This document shows positions 1 to 9,311 of a stretch of 64,000 nucleotides of DNA, piece after piece; positions within the stretch are counted from its first letter, which is position 1, and the number at the start of each line of letters is the position of its first letter. The notes beneath the pieces are model-generated. The model worked only from the letters and a program-made list of their open reading frames with translations, was not told the DNA's origin and did no database searches. The position numbers and the translations under genes are program-made. The DNA comes from Herbinix sp. (GTDB lineage Bacteria > Bacillota > Clostridia > Lachnospirales > Lachnospiraceae). The stretch covers positions 90,258 through 154,257 of the forward strand of contig JAQSYO010000015.1 of assembly GCA_029256105.1 (NCBI GenBank), in the 5' to 3' direction.

Positions 1-966
1 ATGTACGCTATCCCCAACCTCCAGCAGATTATTCCTCGCAAAATCCTTCGATATAAGACAGACCTTTGTGCCATCCAGATATTCTTTCTCGCTGATATCT
101 CGTCCTATGTAGATATAGGCATCCCCTGTATAAAAGGGCATTAACAGATTTGTATTATGTGTTGCATTTACCGGAATTATATGATGCCACAAGGTCTTCG
201 CTTTCGCCATCTCCAGCCAACGCTTTCCACGCTCCGTATCGTAAAATCCATCCGTCACTTCTTCATAGAAATAGTCTTCTGCAATGCCATCCTCCACACT
301 ATCTCCCTTAGATGATACCTGAGAGGATTTGATTAAATAATATGGCCTACCCTCAAAACCGAGATCTTCCAGTCCTTTATGTGGGACCCCATATTTGAAA
401 GATAAAACATAAGTTTTACCTTCATATAACTTCTCCGGGTTTGGGTCATAATGATTGCAGAACCATATATCTGCACCTTCATAAGCTTTTTCTCCATATA
501 GTACCTTTTTAATTCGAAGCTTAATCGGCTTGTCCGGAATACAATCCTTTATTGGTGATGCTTCAACAGCAAAAACACCCTCAAAAATATCATCACTGTT
601 ATTTTCATACTCCGGACAATATGCCCCATAATAGCAACGCCATTCCGGGTCTGCAATGTAATTTGCTCCTTCAAAATCCAAGACTGACAAAGGAATCGGT
701 TTGTTATACTCCTTACTACTATAGATACGATACTCTTTTAATTCAGCATCCCATATATTATCCTGCCTTATGGCGGTTTCTCTCTGTTCTACCGTTCCAA
801 TTGTAGTGAATGTATCCTCATATAACTTTATATTTCTATTATTCAGTAACCATAGGTTCCCTCCTAAAGAAAAAAAAGCAGACGCAGCTATTAATAATAG
901 GAGAAATAATACTGTTTTTATAGGTGTTCGCTTCAACTGACGAAAGCTATTTTTAATGATCATCAT
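1..966 (-). CDS. FtsX-like ABC transporter permease, C-terminus cut by window edge
   Basis: The reverse frame is open from ATG 966 (or the adjacent ATG at 963) to the window edge, 322 codons. AAGGAGG overlaps the stop of the preceding ATPase gene, and the spacing slightly favours 963. The start is an N-terminal membrane helix after a basic segment (IKNSFRQLKRTPIKT), followed by a long extracytoplasmic domain. The stretch LDFEGANYI also occurs in the permease at 46409-48265, so the two are paralogs. Family knowledge: MacB/LolCE-type permeases with an FtsX domain work with a LolD-type ATPase in export or envelope-stress functions. The C-terminal helices lie outside the window. It is the third gene of the operon 2882 to 1. 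The substrate is unknown. Confidence 0.85.
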   Translation of the reverse strand, partial: MMIIKNSFRQLKRTPIKTVLFLLLLIAASAFFSLGGNLWLLNNRNIKLYEDTFTTIGTVEQRETAIRQDNIWDAELKEYRIYSSKEYNKPIPLSVLDFEGANYIADPEWRCYYGAYCPEYENNSDDIFEGVFAVEASPIKDCIPDKPIKLRIKKVLYGEKAYEGADIWFCNHYDPNPEKLYEGKTYVLSFKYGVPHKGLEDLGFEGRPYYLIKSSQVSSKGDSVEDGIAEDYFYEEVTDGFYDTERGKRWLEMAKAKTLWHHIIPVNATHNTNLLMPFYTGDAYIYIGRDISEKEYLDGTKVCLISKDFARNNLLEVGDSVH

Positions 967-975
967 TTCTCCTCC

Positions 976-1650
976 TTAAGCCTTCACTTCTGACAAGTAA
1001 CCATCGCACATACGAAAGACAAGATCTGCTTCCATTGCCACCTGAGTGTTATGAGTAATAACAATGACAGTATATCCTTCCTCATGGGCCAGCCTTTTTA
1101 AATGTTCGACAATAAGCTTCTCATTTTCGGTATCCAGATTGCCGGTAGGTTCGTCCGCTAGAATAATCTTCCCTCCCGATGCCATCGCCCTGGCAATCGC
1201 TACTCTCTGCTGCTCCCCTCCACTCATCATCTGCGGATACTGGGAATAGATTTTATCACTAAGTCCAACCTTTTTAAGAAGTAATTGTGCCTGTTCTTTT
1301 GCTTCTTTTTTGGGAACCTTTTTAAACTCCATAGGAAACATAACATTTTCCATTGCTGTTAAAAGAGGAAATAGATGAAAGGCCTGATAGACTACCGATG
1401 ACATGTTAAGACGGTACTCATCCCTATTCATAATTGAGATATCCTTATCCTCAATGTAAATCTTCCCTTGGGTAGGTAGATCCAACCCTGCTAGCAGGGA
1501 AAGGAGTGTACTTTTCCCGCTTCCTGATTCCCCGACAAGAGCATAGAACTTCCTTTCTTCAAAATTACAGGAGACATTTTTTAAGGCTTCGATTTTCTGA
1601 TACTTCGTCTTATATACATAGCTAACTTCTTCAACTTTTATCATGCTCAT
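976..1650 (-). CDS. ABC transporter ATP-binding protein, LolD/MacB type
   Basis: This 224-residue cytoplasmic ATPase has Walker [10 protein letters not shown] at about 40-48, a Q-loop near 89, signature MSGGEQQ at 142-148, Walker B ILADEP at about 163-168 and an H-loop VITHN near 200. Its length and the NLDTEN text after Walker B fit the LolD/MacB/FtsE group that drives FtsX-type permeases. It sits between two permease genes, 15 bases after one and 9 before the other, so the three form a complex-encoding operon. GAGGAG precedes ATG 1650. It closely resembles the ATPase at 48284-48949. The exported substrate cannot be read from sequence. Confidence 0.95.
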   Translation of the reverse strand: MSMIKVEEVSYVYKTKYQKIEALKNVSCNFEERKFYALVGESGSGKSTLLSLLAGLDLPTQGKIYIEDKDISIMNRDEYRLNMSSVVYQAFHLFPLLTAMENVMFPMEFKKVPKKEAKEQAQLLLKKVGLSDKIYSQYPQMMSGGEQQRVAIARAMASGGKIILADEPTGNLDTENEKLIVEHLKRLAHEEGYTVIVITHNTQVAMEADLVFRMCDGYLSEVKA

Positions 1651-1664
1651 ACGTGTTACTCCTC

Positions 1665-2882
1665 TTAATCTATACGGGTTAATGCATCCATTACACTAAT
1701 CTTACCTAATTGGGCTAAAGCAGCACAGGTACCGGCCATATAGCATCCTAATGCTAATGTCGCTCCTATTGTAATCAATCCGATTTCAGCAGAAAGGCTT
1801 AAAAATGCTACCATGCTTCCTACTATGATACCGGTTGCTACCAGGATAATATTTTCGATCATCATAATAAGAAAGCAGGTCCTGTTACTTAATCCCAGGG
1901 AACGCATAATCGCTATTTCTTCTTTTCGCCCCTGCAAAAGTAGAAAAGAGGCAATATATCCAATCCCAATGACGATTACAAGAATTAATACAGAAAATCC
2001 TTTTAAGATATCCAAGCCCTGACGCAGCTTACTTGCTGCAGTAATAAAGGTTGAATCTCTCACAGATAAGGAATTTCCATCATGAGAGGGCTTTGCTGTT
2101 CGTATTACTGCTAGTAAATTAATATTATCCATTTCCTCCTTAAACTCATTTAACTTCAACGGATCCGTCAAAAAGAAAGAGGCGGAATCAGCATAAAATG
2201 GAATTTCATTCTCACAGAAGATATTATGCTCTGCTTGAAAGGGTAACAGAATATCTGTGACATCAGTAGAGTTATGCGGAAATTGTGTAAATCCTACTAT
2301 TTCAAAAGAAGTCGTATCCAAAGGATCCATAAATATCTCATCACCTCTTCCATAGGAATAATAATATTGGTACAAAGGAAGGATATCACCTAAGCTCCAA
2401 TGCATGTCCTTCATCAATTCCTGGCTAACAATGCACTTAGTCTCTTCTCCCTGCAAAATTCCAGAATCATATCCTTCTTTCCAAGTAATATTCTCTTCCT
2501 TTAAATCCACAACGGCTTCGAGAGTGTTAGAGGAAAGTACCCAAAGCTTCAGATGCTCCTGCCAATCTTCCGGTTCAAATTCACCTATCGATCCCTTTGA
2601 ATGGACTGTATAGACTTCTCTATCAATATATTGAGAAGTCTGAAGTTTTTGAATAATTTCATCCTTAATAGCCAGATTGACCTCTTGACTACCATTTAAA
2701 TTTACGATTTTAGCCGATACTGGCATTATTTCAGCTAGCTCCGTCAGTTGCCTTTGATTACTGTTTATGTTTGCCAGATACAAATGAAACAACATAACCA
2801 TTAACATGCAGATAATACTAGTCAATATGCTCTTAGATTTATGTACTTTTATATTCGTTATCGCTTTTACTAAATATATCAT
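1665..2882 (-). CDS. FtsX-like ABC transporter permease
   Basis: This is a 405-residue membrane protein. One helix lies near residues 18-38, an extracytoplasmic domain spans about 40-285, and three helices follow (the first is VLILVIVIGIGYIASFLLL). That is the four-helix MacB/LolC topology. The segment REEIAIMRSLGLSNR after the second helix is the usual FtsX coupling region. It is the first gene of the operon 2882 to 1 and pairs with the LolD-type ATPase downstream. The paralog is at 48960-50198; both have an EIxPVxxxxxNxxGSxEV stretch in the extracytoplasmic part. The Shine-Dalgarno is weak (AAGTGAG). Function beyond ABC export or envelope remodelling is unknown. Confidence 0.9.
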   Translation of the reverse strand: MIYLVKAITNIKVHKSKSILTSIICMLMVMLFHLYLANINSNQRQLTELAEIMPVSAKIVNLNGSQEVNLAIKDEIIQKLQTSQYIDREVYTVHSKGSIGEFEPEDWQEHLKLWVLSSNTLEAVVDLKEENITWKEGYDSGILQGEETKCIVSQELMKDMHWSLGDILPLYQYYYSYGRGDEIFMDPLDTTSFEIVGFTQFPHNSTDVTDILLPFQAEHNIFCENEIPFYADSASFFLTDPLKLNEFKEEMDNINLLAVIRTAKPSHDGNSLSVRDSTFITAASKLRQGLDILKGFSVLILVIVIGIGYIASFLLLQGRKEEIAIMRSLGLSNRTCFLIMMIENIILVATGIIVGSMVAFLSLSAEIGLITIGATLALGCYMAGTCAALAQLGKISVMDALTRID

Positions 2883-3063
2883 TTTCTTCTCACTTTCTTA
2901 TATGTCTCTGGTATCTTATTTTTCAACTTTGAATTAGCCTGTTTTCATTTGCTGGATTGTTTTATTATACAATGAGATTTGACACAGTTGCTCCTTTGAG
3001 ATAATTTCCTGATTCACCTTATCCTCCTGTTATTTTTTAATATTCATCCTGTCAATTTTATTG

Positions 3064-4215
3064 TCATTTCGTTAGTTCAATTTCTGATATTTCTGATGCA
3101 GTAACTAACATATATTTGTTCAAATGATTGCTGGAATAAAATGCTTCTATATTGTTATCAAAGGTATGCTTAAACTTTACTTTCCCATTCAATTTTACTA
3201 TCATAAGGGTTAAGTTATTATACATGACGATTTCATTTCCAGATAATAAGATTTTGTCATATTCAAAGTCAAGTATCTGGTCAAGAATTTTCCTTCCTTT
3301 TAGATCATATAACAGTAACTGCTTCGGTGTATCCTTCTCTTTCTTCAGTATAATCCCAATATATTTTTCATCATAGAAGACACTTTGAATTTTGCGTTCC
3401 AACGTTATCTCATCTATCAGCTTAGGCTGTTCCGGTATAGCGTATATCGTAAATCCATTATCTTTAAAGGCGCAAACCACCTCATTACTTAAGAAAGTAA
3501 TCGTTGGAATAACAATATCATCGTAAGGAAATCCACCCATAAAATTATCTACTTCATTTTGACCTATTTCTCCATAATTATAAAATCCAATGTTAGTATG
3601 AAGCTTTCCTGTAGTAATCGATAAGAAATCTACCGCTAGTTTTTTACCATTCTTCGATAAAGCGATATCCATCAGATAACCATAATCCACAATGTTCTTT
3701 TTCATATCTACCAATATCGAGTCCTGTATACTATCAGAGACAACCGTACCATCTTCGTAAAATAATTGGATATAATTATTATCATTATCATACATTTGCA
3801 CTGCTACTACCCCTTGGGATGCAATCTCCACATCGTTTATGTTATACAGAGTTGTAACGCTCCCTACACGTCCGTTTATATTAAATATATCGAAACGTTT
3901 GCCCTCTTTATCTGAAATAACTGCATATTCGCCGCATACATCTACTATTGGATCACTCATTTCATAGGAGCAATTCCATAATATCTTGCTGTCCTTTCCA
4001 TAAGCAATTGATCCATTATTATTGAATTTGATTACGCCATTTTCATAATCTATGTATTTGGAGGCTTCTCCCTTATTTGATATGGAGTTCACAACTTTAT
4101 ATGAAACGTAATTTATATTAGATATTTTATTAAAATAAGCTAATATTATCGCTACAACTGTTAGGATGCTTAATCCAATGATTATACTTCTTTTCCTATA
4201 GTTTCGTTGAATAAT
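3064..4215 (-). CDS. DUF5711-type membrane-anchored beta-propeller-like protein, apparent AUU start
   Basis: From GTG 4092 the frame gives 342 residues with repeated beta-strand segments such as IASQGVVAVQMYD and YAVISDKEGK, as in the DUF5711 family of Firmicute proteins. The same frame stays open upstream and encodes a basic stretch plus a clear helix (IIIGLSILTVVAIILAYF) that the GTG start would lose. No in-frame ATG, GTG or TTG precedes it. AAGGGGAG at 4228-4221 is five bases from ATT 4215, giving about 383 residues with a cytoplasmic tail, one helix and an outside propeller. An out-of-frame ATG at 4220 abuts the Shine-Dalgarno and yields only a 12-residue peptide. The function is unknown, and the start is inferred. 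Confidence 0.7.
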   Translation of the reverse strand: MIQRNYRKRSIIIGLSILTVVAIILAYFNKISNINYVSYKVVNSISNKGEASKYIDYENGVIKFNNNGSIAYGKDSKILWNCSYEMSDPIVDVCGEYAVISDKEGKRFDIFNINGRVGSVTTLYNINDVEIASQGVVAVQMYDNDNNYIQLFYEDGTVVSDSIQDSILVDMKKNIVDYGYLMDIALSKNGKKLAVDFLSITTGKLHTNIGFYNYGEIGQNEVDNFMGGFPYDDIVIPTITFLSNEVVCAFKDNGFTIYAIPEQPKLIDEITLERKIQSVFYDEKYIGIILKKEKDTPKQLLLYDLKGRKILDQILDFEYDKILLSGNEIVMYNNLTLMIVKLNGKVKFKHTFDNNIEAFYSSNHLNKYMLVTASEISEIELTK

Positions 4216-4425
4216 ATCATCTCCCCTTATATAAATATCATTGATTTTCTTTCGCCATTGCTTACTCCCATACGATACAAATTATATACATATAAATTAT
4301 ATAATTTGTATGTATTATCTTGGGTTACATCATTTGTATTATTATACCATATAATTCCATTTTGCATATATTTTTTGAGTATATAATGTATATATAAAGT
4401 GTGTAAAAGTGTATCTATGTTCTAT

Positions 4426-4530
4426 GGTCCATGTTCTATGTTCACATGGTCTAAGTTCACATGGTCTATGTTCACATGGTCGATGTTCACATATATATGT
4501 TCACGTATATAAGTCCACGTGTACATGTTA
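4426..4530. repeat. Short tandem repeat, about 15-bp unit TTCACATGGTCTATG
   Basis: Three near-identical 15-base units (4441-4485) are followed by 14-base variants (about 4486-4513) that drift to TTCACGTATATAAG. No open reading frame of interest crosses the block. It lies upstream of both the DUF5711-type gene (reverse) and the STAS-like gene (forward), so it is an intergenic minisatellite of unknown role. Confidence 0.85.
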
Positions 4531-4952
4531 ACGTGAATATATGTTCTGTTTCTCGGTTCTATTTCAATGCTCTTTATCCGTTCACTCTGGTCAAATGGGT
4601 CTTATATTCCTTTTACTTCTGGTTTACTTCATAATCAAGTTACATTTCGGGTTCCTCGCCTATTTCACTACTGAGTCATGGATACCATAAAACGTCAGTT
4701 ATTTACACTACTTTACATTATTCTTATAATTTTATAAAGAACGGTAGAACTCTTGAATTATAATTTATGAATATTTATACTTTGTATTGTGTATTACTCA
4801 AGGAAATTGAACTGTTTTGAACTGTTGAGTTTAAATTATTCGTAGGCAATAACCCTTGGTGATACCGTGGCGTCAACACACGAATGATAAATCCATAAAA
4901 AAGGCTATCGATTTTAGTAATCGAAATAAAAGTCAACTTAAGGAGATCTATC
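4531..4952 (+). other. Intergenic leader before STAS-like gene
   Basis: This is AT-rich non-coding DNA. A partly structured stretch around 4850-4925 (GGCAATAACC, then TGGCGTCAA) faintly resembles a c-di-GMP-I aptamer but lacks the conserved core, so no riboswitch is called. The ribosome binding site AAGGAG precedes the next gene. No other gene is seen. Confidence 0.4.
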
Positions 4953-5327
4953 ATGTATAATATAGATGTAGATGAAGCCAACAAAATAATTAAGATTGTA
5001 CTCTCAGGGCATATGTTATTAGATGAAATAGAAGCTTATGCAAAAGAATTAGATATTTTCTTAAATCAATACGAAGACAATATATATTCTCTATTTGCAT
5101 CAGCGGAAAGATTAGACCCAATATCTCAAAATGGTTTACCGATTTTCATCGACATAATGAAAGTTGTCCTAACACGTTTTAACAAAATAGCAACTGTACA
5201 TAAGCGAACGATTACCAGGATGCAGATGAGTAGAATCGAAGCAATGGTTACATCTAATGGTGATTTAAAGAAAAAGATAATGAGATTCAATACAACGAAA
5301 GAGGCTTTCTCTTATTTAAGAAAATAA
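4953..5327 (+). CDS. Small STAS/SpoIIAA-like protein
   Basis: This is a 124-residue soluble protein starting at ATG 4953 behind AAGGAGATCTATC. The pattern MYNIDVDEANKIIKIVLSG, a helical segment, and later strands and helices resembles the STAS/SpoIIAA-like fold (anti-sigma antagonist or lipid/nucleotide-binding relatives) by its order of secondary structure. I see no confirmed phosphorylatable Ser in the usual DxSG context, so a classical anti-anti-sigma role is not supported. It has no signal peptide or helix for the membrane. It is a single-gene unit on the forward strand followed by a strong terminator. Fold assignment is inferred; function is unknown. Confidence 0.75.
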   Translation: MYNIDVDEANKIIKIVLSGHMLLDEIEAYAKELDIFLNQYEDNIYSLFASAERLDPISQNGLPIFIDIMKVVLTRFNKIATVHKRTITRMQMSRIEAMVTSNGDLKKKIMRFNTTKEAFSYLRK

Positions 5328-5468
5328 AATAATAAAATATCATTCCGTGTGTTGATTGCCTAAAATTATCTAATAAGAACCAACACTATCCTTGATTACT
5401 TTTTCCTAACCACATTATTAATTTCTTTAAATTATCTTTATTATTTTTGATAACTCTTTGATAAAAAA

Positions 5469-5504
5469 AGAGATGGAATCAGTAATTCACCTGATTCCAC
5501 CTCT
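5469..5504. terminator. Hairpin terminator, bidirectional
   Basis: A 14-base stem (AGAGATGGAATCAG against CTGATTCCACCTCT) has an 8-base loop and one mismatch. T-rich DNA follows on the forward strand, and a run of seven T follows on the reverse strand. It ends the STAS-like gene and can catch transcripts from the LCP gene. Confidence 0.85.
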
Positions 5505-5536
5505 AATTATTTTTGAGATATACTTGATACTTTTAA

Positions 5537-5566
5537 AATCGATAAAAAACTCTTTCCTTATCGATT
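5537..5566 (-). terminator. Hairpin terminator after LCP gene
   Basis: A nine-base perfect stem (AATCGATAA / TTATCGATT) is followed on the reverse strand by TTTTAAAAG. The rest of 5567-5855 shows no gene. Confidence 0.6.
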
Positions 5567-5855
5567 AATTTAATCTCATGTTAATATCTCAATGTCTTTA
5601 TATATTCTATCTAATTCATTCATTGATTTATAAGTTTATTACGTGATTTACAATGTATGGTATCATCTTTGATTTATTATTTGTATAACTCAAGGTATAC
5701 CTTTTAAATAATCAATGATACCAAGGTTTCTGTGTTGTTCCGGTAATTTCCAATGATATGGGTTTATCCCACACTTCTAGTATTAGGGTTATTCTCTTTA
5801 CAGAAGCTTCAAGTTCAATAGGCAGAAAAATTAATCCTAATCAAATTTAAATTCC

Positions 5856-7007
5856 TTATTGCGAAGCTAAAGCAGCAATTGCTTCTTTCTCCGTATCATG
5901 AAAAATAAATTTATACAATTCTATTCTATTAGCATCCCAGTCTAATACGATGGGATATCCGATTCCGTTATATTTTTTAGGAGCATCAAAAGCGCCATCA
6001 ACCGGGATACGGAAGGTGTCTAATGTTTTTATTTTATTCTCAATGATATCACTTATCGCTTTTTCAATCTGGCTTTGGGTTAAATTCGTTGTAACATAAC
6101 CCAGTCCTTCTTTTGTAACCGAAAGAATTTTAAATAAGTTCTTGGGTGATTTATAACTATCAAATATTGCTTTTAATGCTCTTTGCTGACGAATGATACG
6201 TCCATAATCGTTATTTGCTCCACCAAGTGTCTTTACTTTTCGTACACGGCAATATCCCATTACCTGATTACCGTTTAGTAAATTAACGCCTGCTTTTACA
6301 TTACGATTTGATTTTTTCGATATGTAATTGGTTGTATTCAAATATTTTGCTTCTTCTTTACCTAGTTCTATCGTTACACCACCGAGCAAATCAACTATTT
6401 TTTCAAAGGATTTGAAATCAACAGATACATAACCGTCTATTTGAATTTTATAATTCAGCTCTACCGTGTCAACCAGCATTCTAGCTCCACCTTTTGAATA
6501 CGCAGAATTTAATTTATTTGCTTTATGATCCGGGATTTCAACATAACTATCTCGAAGTAGTGAGGTAAGTTTCAGCGTATCATCTTTTGTATTAATAGAG
6601 GCAATCATGATAGAATCGGTATTTCTTGCTCCTCCGAACTCTTCAATACCAAAAATAAGATAATTCGTAATATAATCTTCCTGCCTTATATCCTTTTCAT
6701 AATTATTATTACTCTCCTCCTGATATTCCTTTATAATATCTTCATTATCTACATTATTAAATATGAATTTGCTTGCAGAACCATATAATAGGCTACGTCC
6801 ACCTTTTGTTCCTAATATCAAACCAACAATTATCAGAAATGCAACAATAAATAAACCAGCTGCTTTTCCAAATCGATGCTTTTTCTTTTTTACAGGTTTC
6901 AATTGTCTAGACCTTAGAGGAAGCACCTGCTCATTCTCTGAATTATCTTCGTTCATAATATCAAGTACTTGCTGCTTTAATATCTCTTCTTCTCTTCTAT
7001 CTTGCAT
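5856..7007 (-). CDS. LytR-CpsA-Psr (LCP) family cell-wall ligase
   Basis: This is a 383-residue membrane-anchored protein. I chose ATG 7007 (MQDRREEE) because AAAAGGAG sits seven bases upstream; a longer frame to 7076 has no ribosome binding site. The layout is a charged cytoplasmic tail, one helix (AAGLFIVAFLIIVGLILG) near residues 50-67, then the LCP domain. That domain contains RNTDSIMIASIN, LLRDSYVEIP, KLNSAYSKGG, VDFKSFEKIVDLLGGV and the Arg-rich RVRKVKTLGG/DYGRIIRQQ region. Family knowledge: LCP enzymes transfer undecaprenyl-linked glycopolymers to peptidoglycan outside the membrane. It is monocistronic here; the polymer it transfers is unknown. Confidence 0.93.
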   Translation of the reverse strand: MQDRREEEILKQQVLDIMNEDNSENEQVLPLRSRQLKPVKKKKHRFGKAAGLFIVAFLIIVGLILGTKGGRSLLYGSASKFIFNNVDNEDIIKEYQEESNNNYEKDIRQEDYITNYLIFGIEEFGGARNTDSIMIASINTKDDTLKLTSLLRDSYVEIPDHKANKLNSAYSKGGARMLVDTVELNYKIQIDGYVSVDFKSFEKIVDLLGGVTIELGKEEAKYLNTTNYISKKSNRNVKAGVNLLNGNQVMGYCRVRKVKTLGGANNDYGRIIRQQRALKAIFDSYKSPKNLFKILSVTKEGLGYVTTNLTQSQIEKAISDIIENKIKTLDTFRIPVDGAFDAPKKYNGIGYPIVLDWDANRIELYKFIFHDTEKEAIAALASQ

Positions 7008-7143
7008 ATTATCTCCTTTTCCGATCGTACTGTTTCTCGTTATTCTATAATTACATATTAATCCAGGCAGATGCACTAATTATTTAAAATTTCGATTAAT
7101 TTTTTAAACTCTATAATCCATTTATTCCTACATTACTTCTTAG

Positions 7144-7268
7144 TGTTAATTTCGACTTAATGTTGATTTCGAGACTTAATGTTGATTTCGACTTAATGAT
7201 GATTTCGATACTTAATGTTGATTTCGACTTAATGTTGTTTTAGACTTAATGTCAATCTAGATTTATTA
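7144..7268. repeat. Tandem repeat, 17-19-bp unit GTTGATTTCGACTTAAT
   Basis: Seven units of 17 or 19 bases (the longer ones carry GA or TA inserted before CTTAAT) occupy the DNA upstream of the LCP gene. The last unit is degenerate. It is not coding in any convincing frame and may lie within or above the LCP promoter. Confidence 0.88.
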
Positions 7269-7615
7269 TCAATTAAGATTTCTTGTTAACAAACATTCAA
7301 AATATTGAAATCTATCCTACTTATTATTGACCAAATTAATATTTCTGTCAACTATCCAGATCGCAGGATGAACATTTCTAATTTCATAATGTACCATCAT
7401 TATTACTTATGTCTATTTGATAAGACCTCAATAAACGTAGTAAAAGGCTTAATCTGCGTTTTCTTACCACCAAGAGCAATTCTACGACATAGCGAAATTA
7501 TATATTTTTTTTACCATTATTTTACGAAAGAATTTAAACAAAAACCGGAATAGACATATCGAGAAGCACGATTCTCTTTTAATAATTTATACAATTTTTC
7601 TATTTGAACGTTATA
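7269..7615. other. Intergenic, no gene seen
   Basis: This is AT-rich DNA between the repeat block and the next terminator. An 82-codon forward frame (7305-7553) lacks a ribosome binding site and family resemblance and is not called. Confidence 0.5.
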
Positions 7616-7646
7616 AAAGACCAGAGTAATATTAGCCCTGATCTTT
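7616..7646 (-). terminator. Terminator of the solute-binding protein gene
   Basis: On the reverse strand the stem AAAGATCAGGG / CTCTGGTCTTT (one G-T pair, one G-U style pair) is followed by TTATAACG. It lies about 70 bases past the stop at 7718. Confidence 0.65.
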
Positions 7647-7717
7647 CTATAATTAGATTCACATAATAGTTAATATCATTACCATTTTCTAAGATCCAAA
7701 CGATGTAAATCTAGAAG

Positions 7718-9232
7718 TTAATCAGCAGTTCGCAATGCTGTCGCTAATTTTTGATGACTGTTTAAGCTATTATCAAGATATAATTGATAATTTTTATCTG
7801 CTTTTTTCATAAGAGCTGCAACATCCGCATTTTCATCTGTAATAACAGTTTGTATTACAGTGGCTAACTCATCATACATAGCTCCAGTTCCTTCCATACG
7901 AAGATTGCCCTCTTGTTTAATAATATCGAAGTAATCTTGATATAATCTCATATCAACATTAGAATATTTATCTATAAGTTCTGTTTCCTGAATTATAATA
8001 GACGGGTCGGTCCAGTTAGGGAATCGATAGATTACAGGAATACCACTTTCCACGCTATTCTGGCAATCTACTTCATAACTATCCTTATCAAGAACAGGGC
8101 CTTTACCCATGATTGCAATATAATCCAAGGCTGCGTTAATCTGTGCCACAGTAGCCTCCTTAGCGAATAAGTAATGTGTACCACCGAATAAGGAATATTG
8201 TTCTCCGCTAGGACCTGCAGGTAACGGAGCAATACCGAAATCTTCTACCGGAAGTCCGCTAGTTGATGTAGGTTGAGCAATGACATCACTGGCACCAATG
8301 TACATTGCACACGCACCAGTTCCTAACTGTGTTAATCCTGTGTTAAAGTCTTCCACTGATGGATCTGCTGTAAGAATATCATATTTCCACTTCAAAGATT
8401 TCACATATTCCATTGCTGCGATAGCTTCTGCTGAATCAAGATTACAAATAATTGATCCATCCGTATTTTCAGTAGTAAGTGTAGCACCGAATGCCCATGC
8501 AATATTTGTGAAATGCCATCCGGCTACAATATCCGTTGATAAAAGACATAACCCTGCTGCTCCAGTAGCATCCTTTATTTTCTTACCGGTTTCTGCTAGT
8601 TCTGCCCAGGTTTTAGGATAAATCGGTAATCCATCTGCATCAACTACACCTGCTTTTTTAAACAAAGCTACGTTAACCATTAAACCTAACGCATAACCAT
8701 CATTGGGAACACCATAGGTTCTTCCATCTTTTGACATAAGTTCCTTGATTGATGGGTTAATTACATCTAGCCAACCACGTGCTTTCAAGATATCAGTTAT
8801 ATCGGCTACAGAACCGCCCTCAATTATTTTTTGTGTATCTGTGTAGTATGTCTCAAAGATTACAGGGAGAGTACCTGATTTAGCCAACGGTATAAACGTA
8901 TCAGCTGTATAGGAATAAAATGCAGGAACTACTGTAACATCCGGATGCGTCGTGGTGAATTCTGCAACATAACCTTCATGTAATGCAATTTTATCGGGAT
9001 TAGATACATCTGGCCAAATACCAAGAGTTAATTCTAATGGTTCATTTGATGAAGTTTCTGTTGGTTCTACTACTTTCGCCTCGTTTACAGCAGCTTCTGT
9101 AACTGTTGGTGCTACATTAGCTACTGGTGCATTTGTACCCGCATTAACGTCATTTTTATTACAAGCTGCGAACATACATATATTAAATATAAGAAATAAT
9201 ATTATAGTAATAGATTTTTTTTCTCTTTTCAT
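7718..9232 (-). CDS. ABC sugar transporter substrate-binding lipoprotein
   Basis: ATG 9232 is preceded by GGGAGGGAG, while the longer frame to 9283 has none. The 504-residue product starts with a lipoprotein signal (KREKK, hydrophobic core, lipobox FAAC), then a Thr/Val/Glu-rich linker to about residue 60. A bacterial extracellular solute-binding family 1 domain follows (LTLGIWPDVSN, GTLPVIFETYYTD, YGVPNDGYALGLMVNVALFKKAG, FGIAPLPAGP). Role: an outer-face receptor delivering a sugar or oligosaccharide to an ABC permease. No permease or ATPase gene is adjacent, so it is an orphan binding protein. Its promoter has a LacI-style operator (9311-9359). The ligand is unknown. Confidence 0.93.
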   Translation of the reverse strand: MKREKKSITIILFLIFNICMFAACNKNDVNAGTNAPVANVAPTVTEAAVNEAKVVEPTETSSNEPLELTLGIWPDVSNPDKIALHEGYVAEFTTTHPDVTVVPAFYSYTADTFIPLAKSGTLPVIFETYYTDTQKIIEGGSVADITDILKARGWLDVINPSIKELMSKDGRTYGVPNDGYALGLMVNVALFKKAGVVDADGLPIYPKTWAELAETGKKIKDATGAAGLCLLSTDIVAGWHFTNIAWAFGATLTTENTDGSIICNLDSAEAIAAMEYVKSLKWKYDILTADPSVEDFNTGLTQLGTGACAMYIGASDVIAQPTSTSGLPVEDFGIAPLPAGPSGEQYSLFGGTHYLFAKEATVAQINAALDYIAIMGKGPVLDKDSYEVDCQNSVESGIPVIYRFPNWTDPSIIIQETELIDKYSNVDMRLYQDYFDIIKQEGNLRMEGTGAMYDELATVIQTVITDENADVAALMKKADKNYQLYLDNSLNSHQKLATALRTAD

Positions 9233-9311
9233 AAACGGTTCTCCCTCCCAAAATGAATAATTATTAGTCTTTCTTAAATTCAAATACGATTCAATTTTAT
9301 ATATCTCTTAT

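Noticed and set aside
552..806. 84-codon forward frame near the left edge
   Set aside because: Antisense to the edge-cut permease, whose reverse-strand frame matches a paralog.
4845..4930. Possible c-di-GMP-I riboswitch before the STAS-like gene
   Set aside because: Some short similarity (GGCAA..ACC, CGTCAA) but the GGGACGCAAAGCC core, GNRA loop and receptor are absent. A covariance search would settle it.
4775..4984. 69-codon reverse frame
   Set aside because: Overlaps the STAS-like gene start in antisense and has no ribosome binding site.
4426..7268. CRISPR array
   Set aside because: The two tandem-repeat blocks have no spacers and no cas genes are nearby.
7305..7553. 82-codon forward frame
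   Set aside because: No ribosome binding site, no family features, composition like intergenic DNA.
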